A program made the translations under genes and the position numbers. Under the pieces are notes generated by a model. That model was not told the origin of the DNA. It worked only from the letters and a program-made list of their open reading frames with translations, and did no database searches. Of a stretch of DNA of 64,000 bases, positions 50,004 to 61,499 are shown piece by piece; positions within the stretch are counted from its first letter, which is position 1; the number at the start of each line of letters is the position of its first letter. Source of the stretch: Centropus unirufus (Eukaryota; Chordata; Aves; Cuculiformes; Centropidae); assembly GCA_013397695.1 (NCBI GenBank), contig VYZI01000286.1, forward strand, positions 62,001 through 126,000, in the 5' to 3' direction.

Positions 50004-52012
50004 AGGTTTTAATCGTTTTAGGTTTAATGTTAAATAATACGATTCATGGTTTGTACAGAAATACTTCAGTTTCAATTTGTTTTACAAGTTTCAGTTTAAA
50101 CACGTAACGGTTGGGACCAAAACCAACTTCCAACAAAAAAAAATATCTTTTGCCTGTTTTGCTATCACAGTAGCCTTACTCTTACTCTGAATTTGCAGAG
50201 TGCTCCTGCATCATATTTCTTCTCCTCTTGTGAGGCAGAGATTCCATTATACCTCTGTTGAATCACACCATAAAGAACTAAAGCAGCTTCTGCTGGGAAT
50301 TGAGGATTCAAACATAATATGATTTCTGAGAATGACAGATCTTCTTCTGAATTAAAAGAAAATATCCTATCGTGTTTCTTATTTTTTAAGTTAACTCTTT
50401 TTTTGCCAATACATAGGGTAAACCAACAATGATATATGGAATGATAATATATATGCATACATGCTCTACTCCCTTCAATTAAAAAAATACAGACTGACAA
50501 AAATAAAGCCCAAAAGCCAACAAGACTGTTATCAGAATGAGAAAGTATGGTTTCTGAAGCAATATTTGCGTGTTGTTTGTAAGGCAGGTTTTTTTCTGCC
50601 TTTTTGCACTGTTATATCGTGGGACTTGTGATATTTTAGTACTGCAATTGCAAACTTGCCACCCATAGTAAGGCAGCAATAGTGTTGCATGTTGAGGGCC
50701 TAGAATTTTAGCAAAGTTATTTTATGTTATGCTGGCATAGACACATGGAGCAAGTGCAGGACACAGTCTTTAGCTTTGTTGGGGCCAAGTCTACCATGTG
50801 TCTTCCTCTTCCATGACAGCAAGTACCGTGCTCTTCCCCAGGTCATACCCACATCCAGGAAGAACTATGTGCAACATCCACATCAGCAGGTGTATACAGC
50901 CAAGCTATCACAACAGTCTGCAGATGAAGTGTCGTTTTCATTTTTATTATTTTCATTTTATGATTGTTTTAAATTTCATTTTTTGCTGTTGATTTAAGAC
51001 TTGGCACAAGAAGTTTCTTTTTGAATAAATACTTTTTAATTTATTTTTCTCTTCATAAGAATAAGATACCATTGCTTTAAAAGACTGATAACAGTAATAT
51101 CAACACCAATGTAAAACAGTAGCACCAAATTAAAATCATGAACTGTGATTAAATTGTAGGGATAACCACTAGCATTGCATTGGAAGTATAAGAATTTTCT
51201 CCTTGAAAATTCATATGAGGAACTAAAATTCTGAACTGAACATACGTTAGACTTGTCTAGTCTTTGTATGGATTACTGTCCTCTCCCTTTACAGTCTTCT
51301 TTATTTTGTTTTCCTGTGTAGGGCTGAATGGAAACGTTACAGGGAAAATCTTCTAATGAAATTTTTGTTTCTCTGTTCCAGTATATCATTCTATTCCACT
51401 ACATTATAGCTCAACAATGCAGTATCTCCAGGTGTTTGTTTTTCAGACTATTGAAGTTTTAGAAAAGCAGAAAGAGGTCTTTGTAGAATTCAAGAATACT
51501 TTCAAATAAAGAAAAAAGAAATGTTCTTTTTTTTCTGCCTTTTTAATGGTGAAAAAAAAGTATTTAAGGTTATTTTGAGTTGGTCAGGAAGATTGCATAT
51601 TGTATGCACAGAACAAACAGGTTTAACAGAGGATTGCTATAATGTACTCTTTGTGTGATTATTAGTCAGCCTGCAAAGCAGGCTGTCACTTGGGAAATTT
51701 CTAATTGTTGTTCTATTAACAAGGAAGGAAATAATAGATAATTTCAAGAAGAGAAAATATTCAAAAAAGTTTACCAGTAAGACTTCCAATTAATTCGGCT
51801 AGCACAGGTATTACTGAAATTAGGAACCTCTTAATAATCTTCCTCATTATTAGATTTACATGTAGTGTATCAATATTCAGGCTTCTCCGCAGTGTATTGT
51901 CAGATGCATTTTTTGCTCGATAGTAGCTAGTTTACTCTCTATAATGAGGTTTCCTTTTATCACACTATTTATGAGATCTTGGCTTTAGCAAGTTTGTTGT
52001 AAGGTATGCCGG

Positions 52013-52056
52013 TATAAATAAGCGGAGCTAGCCCTTCTTGACACAAGAACTTGTGT
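52013..52056 (+). promoter_or_regulatory. TATA-like site followed by hairpin
   Basis: TATAAATA (52013-52020) is flanked by GC-containing sequence on both sides (GCCGG before, AGCGGAGC after), unusual in this AT-rich window and typical of real TATA boxes. About 28 bases downstream, where initiation would be expected, lies a perfect inverted repeat ACACAAG-AA-CTTGTGT (52041-52056). No CCAAT box, recognisable LTR ends or downstream exon is seen. It may be a cryptic promoter, a solo-LTR relic or chance. Confidence 0.25.
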
Positions 52057-54300
52057 GGGGGCATTTTATTGACTAATATCTAGTAATCATAGTCTCCAAA
52101 GCATTGGAGTGTACTACAAATGTTAAATCTCTAAAGCTCTTAGCGCTACTGCCTAGAATCAGTGTTTCATTTCTTAAGCTCTGTAGTAACAGATACATTT
52201 TTGGAGTAACCTGGAGTGATGCAGATTGCTTATAAAGTCCCAACTTCTTTAATATCTCTCTTGATAAGATTATCCTATAAGTATGTGGGAAAACGACGTG
52301 ATTTAGTAGTCAACTCATAAAAATGGTCAAATTAATAAACAGCAACCACAAAAAAGAAACACAGTACGTTGAAAAGAAAAAAGGATTGTCCTTCAGAGCA
52401 TGGACTTGTTTTAGATCTGCAGCTGCATAAATGATTTGAAGAACATATATTGCTTGGGCTAGTGTTGTGGTGTTTCTATTGCACCCAGTTATACCAATCT
52501 GTGTGAGTTTACCTGGGGTGCAGACCTGTACCATGAAACCCTTCTGTGCCCTGTACCAATATGCAATTCCCCTTTCTGTTGGAAAGACTCCAGGGACTCA
52601 AATGAAGCATCAGAGTTAAGCAGTGCTGGGTTGATACTACTGTCCTGATGCTCACAGCACCTTTCTGCTTATTGATCCAGTCATCACGGCAAACAGGAGA
52701 AAAGAATCTTGCTTTCACCGTTAACTTTAAAGAGGTATTGAAAAATATTGCAAACATTCAAGAACCTGTGAATGCCTAAGTGAGAAATAGTGTATTTATA
52801 AAATACTTCCAGATTCTTTTCCCAAGGCAACTAATTGTGAAACTTAATCAAAAAGTGAATTAGAGAAAATGTGAAACTGTCTCCAATACAGCCCACTTTT
52901 TTCATGTTAAGGCAACACTATCAGTCTGACTCTTGGCTGGCAATTATTTGTCCAAGCTTAACACAAAAGAAATAGCCATTTCTTCAATCTGCAAATCAAT
53001 ACTTTCAGGATCTGATGAGTAGATAATAATAGTTAATCTGTATAAGAAATAGGTAGATTTTGGCATACATGCAGGTTAATGTAGGAACATCAAGTTGCTC
53101 TAATTTTTCCTTGAGTCTGCCAAAAATTTGTCTACTTTGTGATAGCTAATATCATTGAAAGTATACATTTTTTTCTTTGTGCATTTTGGGCCTCTGGACT
53201 ATTAATAAAGATGAGGGCATATACAGTGCAGTTTTAGTTTAAGGGCTGAGACACTTATCAATATATTTATTCTTTGTTTCTATTTTTTAATTAAAAACAC
53301 TCAATAAGCTAAATATTATATACCCTAATATTCTTGAGTCAGAGGTTACACATCTTTCAGAATTCTTGCTTCCACTGTAGACTCCTTATATGAATAAATA
53401 GAAGAGGTTGTTCACCAGAACAAAGAGAAAATGTAATTTATGTTATGGTAAAATCGGTTCCTGACAGAGCTGGTTCATTCGTACCTAGAAAAAAAACACT
53501 GACTTTGCAAGTGTCTTCTACTACTACACGACTACCAAAAGCGAGGTGAGGAAAGGCAATTCCTGTTCAATTACTATATTGTATTTTCCCAGTAATGCCA
53601 GACATGTTCAGAAGCTTATCTGTCAGACATCTATGGAGAATCATTCCACTTTGAAGTATTCATCCTTATCAGAGCCACATTCATCCACCTGGACATTGCA
53701 AATCAATAACTGGGAATGATTTGCGGGACATTGTGATAAAACAGTCTCTCAGAAAATAGCCTTTGATTAAGTGGATATTCAGTACGTTTTTTAACTTGGC
53801 TAAATTCAGATATTTCTTTCTAGCTACAGTTTGCTGCTAGGTGTGCTCTTTTAGTGATTCAGATTTCTGTGAGCATCTTTTTTAATTCAGGTTTAGGCAG
53901 AATTAGTTTTGAACTAGAAGACTTGCTATATCTAGAAATTACGGCACTTCTCAGTACAATATGGTGATTACTTTGTTTTTATAAGTTCATTCTGTGTTAT
54001 TTATATCTTTCTTAAAGAGTACAGCCTGTATGTAACACCTGTGCTTGATCTGCAGCAGAGTAGTTATAGAAAAGCATCAATCTTGATTTGATATCACTGG
54101 CAAAATATAGCACTTTTTTTTCAATAGTTAATTACCCTCCTTGTTTAAAATTAGATACATTAGTAAACAAATCTGCCTTCTGTCCTTTCCAAATTTATTT
54201 ATATTCAGCTTTCAACCACTGGACTTTGAGTAATTAGACAGGAGATAAACTCTTTTACTGTCAAACTTCCACTTCTCATATTAAATGTGAGACTATGATT
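52057..54300. other. Unique non-coding DNA
   Basis: No gene or repeat family is recognised in this interval. Confidence 0.55.
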
Positions 54301-54520
54301 AAGTCCCAACCCTTTAACCTTCTCTCTGATGAGCTAAGTAGATTAACCTTCTGGAGTCTTTCACTGGGAGGCATGTCTTCTAATTCTTTAATCATTCCCT
54401 AGGCTCTGTTACCAACCTTGTCCAATTTCTCAGCATCCTTCTAGAAATCTGGATGCTTGAAATAAGCGCTGTATTCCAGCCACAGTTACACCGGTGCCAA
54501 ACATAAGGTAATATACTGTG
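54301..54520 (-). mobile_element. Old CR1/L3-like LINE remnant, 3' UTR region
   Basis: The plus strand matches, in order and with few gaps, the antisense of an old CR1-type LINE 3' region: CCTTTAACCTTCTCTCTGAT, GAGCTAAGTAGATTAA, GAGTCTTTCACTGGGAGGC, TTCTTTAATCATTCC, TTGTCCAATTTCTCAGCATC, GTATTCCAGCCAC and CACCGGTGCCAAACATA. This family differs from the younger chicken-type CR1 copies at 3.4, 6.3 and 61.4 kb. I know it from turtle, crocodilian and mammalian (L3) genomes, so the insertion probably predates modern birds. Weaker similarity may continue to about 54690 (TAGCATCCTTGCACTTATT). No open frame is preserved; the assignment is from memory, without alignment. Confidence 0.8.
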
Positions 54521-56616
54521 CTTCAGTCCCTCTCAATCGAAGTCTTTGGAGTAAATCAGGAGTTGGTCTGCTTCGTTTCATACAGATGAAACACAGAGAC
54601 ACCATCTTGACCTTGGAAATTATCATCATCTTTTTTGCCGTGTTATGTCTGTGGTAGCATCCTTGCACTTATTCACAGCGCTTATTCTGCAATCTTGCTG
54701 GGAATGGGCTTGGTGGGTTTGGCAGGCTTCAATTTAGCTTTCATGTAGAGCCCTCCACCTTGTACAACACATAAGCTTTTCTTTTTTCTTGATGATGCTC
54801 TGCTCTAGGGCGGACATTTAATCAGCTGTTGCAGTGAGTTGACATTTTAAATAGCCGTGTTGATCTTCCCTCTAGTCACAGGATGCCTGCGAGCTAAGAA
54901 AAGGCAGCCCTGTATGCTGTTTGTGCATCCTGATGCAGGAATGCATCAGTAGAATAGGAAAAGAGAGCAAGAGTGTTGGACCTCTGTCAGCGTCACATCT
55001 CAAGATGGAGTAATTAAATCCACACCTGGGATGACACACAGGAACTGACCAAAGTTAATATTTTAGTCTTTATTTTCTTTATAACTTCTTAAACAGCTGC
55101 AGGTACTTTGTGGTGCTCTTTTTCCAATATGATCTCATATTTGTCAGCCTTTCCTGTTCCCTTATTTTTCTTATCGCCCATAAGATCTGTTGGTGCAGAG
55201 GATTATTTAAGAGGTATGTTCTTGTACTTGCCACTTGACTCCATTATATTTGGGGCCAAATTCCAAGGTCACTTTATAAGTCCAAAGCTGAAATCAAAGC
55301 TTTAATGAAGTCAGAAGATGCTCTGCTCTCAATATGGGCATCTCCATCTGGCTTTTCCTGCAAGCTCCTCAAAGAACATATTTTAATCACCTAGCTGTCC
55401 ATTACACTAATTATTTCTCCTGTGCATTTTTAAATTGGAGGTAATACTTCAAGTATAAATTAAATGTTTTGACCCTTACCCTGACCCCAGTTTTCAGGAG
55501 AGTGATATCACACACTTCAGTGCAACAACAAAGTGTGCCATGGAGTTCTTATTTGTTGACAAATACGAACGTGTGGTTTCATAGAGAGAACTCAATTAAG
55601 GTCAATCCTTGGCTTCATTCAGTCAGCAGCAAAGGCTTGTTCCTACTGGAAGGAAGGCAAAAGTAAGTTCCTTTTGGCTTATGCAACTCTGACGTACAGA
55701 ATAACTTTTCTGAAGCTAATATATGCATGTAGGATGCAATTTAAAATACCAGCAGAAATTGAAAAAAATTATGACTAGCTGAGGTGTATTACTGATACTT
55801 TGGTTGGAAGATATGTTGTGGTAGCATTAATTACAATACAGGAAATTGTTCATTGAGCTTCTAACATGTAATTTAGTTTTTCTGCATACAGTTTTAGAAA
55901 TGAGATTTCAAAGTTTTAGTAAAACACACCCTTGTTTTAAGGTGTTTCTATCCAAGATAGAAAACTTAAATCAAACAAATACCAGAATCGTAAAGTTAAA
56001 AAATGTAGAGTTGCAGACATAGGCACTCAAGTGTATTCATTTTGTCAAGCATGCAAGGGCTTTGTGAATGAAAAAAAATAATCTATGACTGATAACACAC
56101 ACAAAGACAACAGACACCAGTTCTTCAGTTGCATTTTTGAAGGATAACAGGAAATGCCATGGAAGTTTCAGTGGTAAGAGATATTTCTAAGTGTGCTGTT
56201 TTTTCTTATTTCTATATATGGATCATGTTCACATTTACTGTGCATCTTAGACTTGTTCATTTTTTAGGAAAGTGTTTATTTTGGCTTCCTTGGCACTTTT
56301 CATTAGAGGTAAAACAGCAATATTTCTGCATGTTTCATTTTATGTTTTTCTTCTTTCAATAGTGATCTCTTATAAGAAAGCAATCAGAAAAAGCTAACTG
56401 TCCATCTCTTTATGGATTAAAATTAGTCTTTGCAAATGGGAATGGTTAATAGTTTTTTAGAAAAGAAGTTATGTGTGTGATTATGAATTGTTGATTAAGT
56501 GACTAATTAGAAAATTGTTCAATCCTTGTATTTTATGATTCTTTCATAGTTCAGAAACTGATAAACATTGTAATTAGTGCTGCTATTAGAATTTATAGTC
56601 ACATTTGTGAGATACT
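54521..56616. other. Unique non-coding DNA
   Basis: Apart from the possible tail of the old CR1 up to about 54690, nothing is recognised. Confidence 0.5.
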
Positions 56617-56633
56617 CCAGCAAGGGGCAGTGC
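56617..56633 (+). promoter_or_regulatory. CTCF-like binding site
   Basis: CCAGCAAGGGGCAGTGC matches the vertebrate CTCF core (CCASYAGRKGGCR followed by S, Y) with one mismatch, an A in place of the core G at the seventh position. The site reads on the plus strand. It lies between the old CR1 remnant and the enhancer-like block at 58.1 kb. CTCF would use such a site as an insulator or loop anchor; whether it is occupied cannot be told from sequence. Confidence 0.4.
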
Positions 56634-58079
56634 AGGACACAGAAAGCGGGCTTCACAGTAAATCAACTGCTCCCTAGAGAGGTTTGAATCATATTTATTT
56701 CAGTTACTCTTTATGCTTGTTTACCATAGAATTTCAAGCAATGAAATTAATTTTAGTCTTTTGTTATTGATATATACAGTATACACAAAGGCAAAAAACT
56801 TTATGAAAGACAGTTAATGATTCTAAATCACCTTTAGCATTCATGGTGTATATTAAGTATGTCTAAGACAATGGGACACAAGATCAGAGCTGCAGAATCG
56901 GGCCTCTAGTCTACTTTTTACCTTTTTAAAAAAAGTATGATTTTTTTTTATATTCTTGCAGATAGATGAAATTAATAATGCATCCTCTCTACACATCCTA
57001 CTACAAACAGAAGATAGGCAGTGATTTGCAGCTTTATGAAAGTCAGCAGAAAATTCTTCAAAACAATCATATCACAATTCCATTCAGAAACATTTATGGA
57101 ACTAAATAAGACCTACAAAGGCATTTTAACTGTACAAAACTATTTTATATAAAGGAAAGAATTTCAATCGCAATTTTACCTTTTGTAATCTGATTATGTC
57201 AGTAGGGCAAAACAAGCCATAAAAGAATGCAAAGTTTGTTCTGGGGTGTTTTGCATCTTCAATTATGTTTACTTCCTGATTTTTTTTAAAGTAATAATTA
57301 TCCTGATGATTGATAGTGAACTTTTACATGTAGTTGTTATAGAATCTCAACCATATTTCTCTGTTAAATTCTGAGCATGGCAAAGCCATTTTTAAAAAGT
57401 ACCTGCCTATTTGCTAATGGTGCACCAGTCTGTGAAATATGATCAGATGGAAAAGTTGGAACAGAAAAATACAATATTCTGAGGGAAACTGGACATTCTG
57501 TTTGTAAAAGCTTCCATAAATTCACTTTGTCAGAACCAGTAATGTTACTGACCTGGGAATCTGATTTTATTAGTCTCTTATATATTTAGTTATAGTTTTT
57601 TTACTTTTTTCTGCTGTATGAATTAGATTTTTCAAGGATTCAGCATTCTTCTGATTTGAGTAAGCTTTATCTTTTCTCCACCCAGGATCTTGCATTTTCC
57701 ATTTGAGAAGTGCAAGTGAATGGGCTAATGTGAGTTTAGCATAATTCTAGGAATGACAAACCAAGGTGCCTAGGTTTTTTTTGAAGTTCTGCAAGCTATT
57801 TTAAAACATTTATGTACACCAATTGTTTGGATATTTAATAAGAATAATTAGTCAGACATGATTAGTTGTATGACAACCATATCCAACCTCCTTTGTTTCA
57901 TTATACTCCATGTTTCAATGAAATGCTTTGTAAAGTTTACGTTTTAATAAGAAGCATGAATGTCCTCAGTGGGCTGGGTTTTAGTCCTCAGTGTTGGTAC
58001 AGTAGGTTTGTACCTTCTTCTGCAGTTAGCAATGGGTAAAGGACCCTTTGGGCCCTTCCTAGTAGCAGAACATTAACAC
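56634..58079. other. Unique non-coding DNA
   Basis: No gene or repeat is recognised. The AT-rich sequence has several homeodomain-type TAAT words but no feature I can define. Confidence 0.5.
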
Positions 58080-58800
58080 TGCTCAGTGCTTCTGACCCCA
58101 GAAATGGAAAAATAACAATTGTCCATTAAACTTATTCTCAGCATTGTGTCCACTCACTCAGACTCCATATTTAAATAGATCTTGAAGACCAGTTAATAAT
58201 AAAGCCTTAATGGATTCTGTTAGGCAAGCTCAAGGCCTTTGCTGTGCTTGTACAAAGAAGCTGTCTCAGTCCCACAGTTTTTATTAAAATAAAACGTGGC
58301 CTGCAGTGAAGCTGACAGCTGAGCAGTTAGGTTACAAATCAGACGGCGATGGTAGGGCAGGCTGAATGAATATTGCCATTCAGCTTGTCAAAGGCGCAGT
58401 GAAAAACAAGGCTTGATGAATAGTGGAGCTTGGCCTACATACAGCAAGGATGCGAGAGCTGTGTAAGGGGCCCTGGGCTGGCAGTACCTACAAAAAGACG
58501 TGTTGTGGCATATTAATTTTTATGTTATCTGGGCATAAATCTTTCATTAACCAAAAAAAATATCCTGGGCATTGACTTATGGATATTCAAAATGAGAGCT
58601 CTTTAATTGCTATTTGTAACAGCAACAAGCAGCCTCTGTAAATAGAGTTAAACCAAGACTGTTAGCTTTTTCTCCTGGCCTATGAGTTTATGGAATAATG
58701 ACTGCCTGTCTGGATGACTTTAGTGTATGGAATTAAAAACAGAAGGATGATTTTAACCAACAGTCTTTTGCTGTGATCAGTTAATGCTGGTAAAATGAGT
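58080..58800. promoter_or_regulatory. Candidate conserved developmental enhancer
   Basis: The block is free of simple repeats and transposons and packs typical enhancer words: a palindromic SOX-type ACAATTGT (58115-58122) followed by CCATTAAAC, an E-box CAGCTG (58316-58321), a GATA-type TTATCT, and several homeodomain/CDX-type words (ATTAATTTTTATG, CATAAATC, TTCATTAACC, TTTAATTGC, AATAATGACTG) at 58.5-58.75 kb. Its balanced, word-rich texture resembles deeply conserved non-coding elements near developmental genes in vertebrates. It contains the inverted repeat at 58356-58389. Conservation is inferred from texture only; no cross-species comparison was possible. Confidence 0.35.
58356..58389 (+). 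repeat. Inverted repeat, 8 perfect bp extendable to 13 in RNA
   Basis: GCTGAATG (58361-58368) and CATTCAGC (58377-58384) are exact reverse complements around AATATTGC. In a plus-strand transcript the stem would extend outward by five more pairs (G-U, A-U, C-G, G-U, G-C), giving 13 pairs with an 8-nt loop. The two G-U pairs become C-A mismatches on the minus strand, so any RNA structure would be plus-strand. It is too short for a typical microRNA precursor. Confidence 0.6.
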
Positions 58801-60400
58801 TCTCAGCACCTATTTGGATGAAGTTATAGGTGATCCCTTTGAGTGATTTTTAGCATGTAATTCTAGCTCACCAGGGAACACATTTCTCTGCAATCTTGCG
58901 TGGCAAATGTAATTGTCATGGTAGTAATGGTAATGGTGTCTTCTGATTTTGCTTTCTCGCCCTGATACAGGCCCACAGAAGCTGCTCTGGAATAACACTT
59001 TGGGCTCTAATAGTCTGAGAAATTATAAATATTTTTTAGAAGATAGAGATATTTTAAATTTATGATTAAGTATAGACACAACTATTTTCCAGATTAAGAT
59101 GCTTCATATACAGCACTGCATCTCTTCACAACAGTAGTAATATTGTCAGTGAAAATAAGAGCAGATCCAGGTTAAAATAAAGGTATCCGCATTTTCTAGT
59201 ATGATTTATGTTTTTCCTGTTTGAATGAAGGCTGTGGTAAAGCTATGTAATTATAACTTGCATATAGAAGAAAGAAGGTCAATGTGCACTATAGAAGAGT
59301 TCAAGCAAACAATTTATCTCAAGAAACTACAAAGGTGCAGTAATTTTTTTAAAAAATGAGCAGTGGTGGAGAGCAGTAGTTGAATTACAAAGAGAAGCAG
59401 CAATGGCAGTCACTGCAGAAGCCTACAAGAGATACACAATAGTGGCCTTGGTTTCCCTAAGTTTTAGCATCTACAGTAGCCATGAGGAAACTAAAATATA
59501 AATGTATATTTATCCTAACAAGAAGATAGCGAGAGCCAATCTCAGCTAAGAATTAGTGCTGCAATCAGGTAATCCAGGGCATGCACCCAGCAGACCGATG
59601 GCACCAAGGGAGCACCTTCATCTCAGCCCACACTGTAGGTCTGCAGACAAGATGCCATCTAACGTCTTAGGCTTAAATCAGATCAGCGATCTCTGTTTGC
59701 AGCCAAGGCATGTCCTCTCTGTCACCACTGTTTTCATGTTTTCCAGTGCCCTTGTAAACTGGCAAGCATAACAGAAATGTCTAAAATCCTCTCTTCCTCA
59801 GAAGAACTATTTCAATATATTTTTTCACTTTATGAAGAAGAGAACCCAGCCTCCAAGGTGGTTTAGTCTCACTCCATCCAGATTACCCTCTTAGTAGAGG
59901 AGAGAGATATGTTAATAATATTTTAACAGCAGGAATATTTTACAGGTATTTTAAAGGTAGGTCAATATATAGAAACTTGGAGTGAGCAGCATCCCTTTCA
60001 CTAACACACGGTCCTTGCACATTCTTATTAAAAACCATTGTATTAAGAAGGATCTAGATTAGAGCTATTATTATGTTACTTTGCACAAATACATGGTTGT
60101 ACATGTATACATAGCTATCATCTAAACAAAGTAACTTTTATAGTAATAATGTCTTTGTACCTAAGATACAGTAATGTAGGATGAATGAAATTTCATTCTG
60201 GATGAGATTTCAATGAGTGTTTCTTAATACACTTCAACAATTCAGATGTGGTAGTATATTATTTTATTGTAACACTGATCAGAAATAATGTATTGCTATT
60301 CTATTTGATCCATTTCATTCCCTCAAGCCTCTAAAATACTCAATGTGTAACTTTTTATCCCTTCCAACAGGATCTGCTCACAGGAAGCAAATTGCACATG
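58801..60400. other. Unique non-coding DNA
   Basis: No gene or repeat family is recognised in this interval. Confidence 0.5.
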
Positions 60401-60545
60401 CACATTGGTCTTTTTAGGAATTAGGTGTAAGACTATAAAAGGGGACATGTTGCAGTTGCTAGGTGACATTCAGCTCAGACATATAACATATTGTAAATAA
60501 ACAAAGAAAGCCATGGCTCTGTCCGGCTGCAGAGACTGTTAAATC
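60401..60545 (+). promoter_or_regulatory. Compact promoter-like cluster with a 9-codon frame
   Basis: In order on the plus strand there is an inverted CCAAT box (ATTGG, 60404-60408), a canonical TATA box TATAAAAG followed by GGG (60434-60444), and an RFX X-box-like GTTGCTAGGTGAC (60455-60467) about where initiation would fall. An ATG at 60513 in excellent Kozak context (GCCATGG) then opens a nine-codon frame, MALSGCRDC, ending in TAA at 60540-60542. The CCAAT-to-TATA spacing of about 30 bases and TATA-to-start distance fit a TATA promoter. A possible splice donor (CTAG|GTGACA) overlaps the X-box. The arrangement could drive a short or non-coding transcript or be part of a conserved enhancer; no downstream exon is identified. 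Confidence 0.28.
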
Positions 60546-61404
60546 TTCCTCATTTGGGAGATTTTCCAAAAAATATACTTTGAATGCTGAAATGACTTCA
60601 AAGCAGGGAATGAGGCATTTAAGAGCTGTAGAGGTTGATATTTTGTGACATGTAGCTCAGTCAGATTACACCGCACAGTCTCAGCTGCTGTGTTTTGTCA
60701 TCTGGCTGTAATAAGAAGAACCAGTGTAGGTAGCAGTTATAGCAGAGAGAAACCTGTTTTTCTCCTAAGGAGAAAAAATTGATTGATAGGAATGTGGCCG
60801 TGCTGAATTGGAGCCTGATGTCAATGCTAAGCTCTGAGAAATAGGGAATAGTAAGTGAGACAGGTCAGTCGGGGAATGGACAGCATAGATGTTTTTTCTG
60901 AAAAATCCTGCCTTCTGAGAACTGCTTTGCTTCGACTTAGAGAAAGATGCATAAGGATCGGGAGGTAAAAAACATAACTCACAAAAGCCAGTAAAACGAA
61001 GGAACCAATCCTCCCTCTCCCAATGTGATCTCTGCTTCTGAATGTTCAGTCTTCCATGTGCCATTAAGAGTGTATTAATCTTCTGCCTGCATAGGGCTCT
61101 GTGTCAATACCCACACATCACATCTTCCTGCCTTCAGAGGCTCATCTGTAATTTTCCTCAATAAAGTGGGTGGACACCACCACAGATAATACAGTAGCTG
61201 ATAGGGGCTATTTCATATTGTACTATCTTAGGTGTAAGGTTTCTCATCATCAAAAGCCTTTAAGTCATAGATTAATCAGAATGGTTATCATTAATATGTT
61301 TCTGAAGTTATATCAGAGCTAATAAATTAGTGATTATGGCTGGTGAAGATGCATTTCTCTTTCTTTATCTAACCCTGTAATATTTCCTGAAATCTGATGG
61401 ACAT
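60546..61404. other. Unique non-coding DNA
   Basis: No gene or repeat is recognised. Sequence to about 60720 has the same balanced texture as the promoter-like cluster before it. Confidence 0.5.
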
Positions 61405-61499
61405 GTACATAGGGATATGGTTTAGTGGTAGACAGGTATGGTTGAAATCGATGATCTCAGAGGTCTTTCCCAACCTAGTAATTCTGTGATTCTGTGATT
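61405..61499 (+). mobile_element. CR1 LINE 3'-end fragment
   Basis: This is the end of an avian CR1 in sense orientation: GGATATGGTTTAGTGGTAGAC (from 61413), GATGATCTCAGAGGTCTTTCC and CCAACCTAG, closing with two ATTCTGTG terminal octamers (61481-61496). About 95 bp remain, so the copy is extremely 5'-truncated. The intact octamers make it the best preserved CR1 terminus of the three. There is no coding content. Confidence 0.93.

Larger units (their letters stand above)
45509..52012. other. Unique non-coding DNA
   Basis: No gene or transposon is recognised across about 6.5 kb. Two short perfect inverted repeats inside it are listed separately (48131-48162 and 49982-50003). Open frames up to 111 codons (minus strand 50165-50500) lack recognisable domains. 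Confidence 0.5.
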
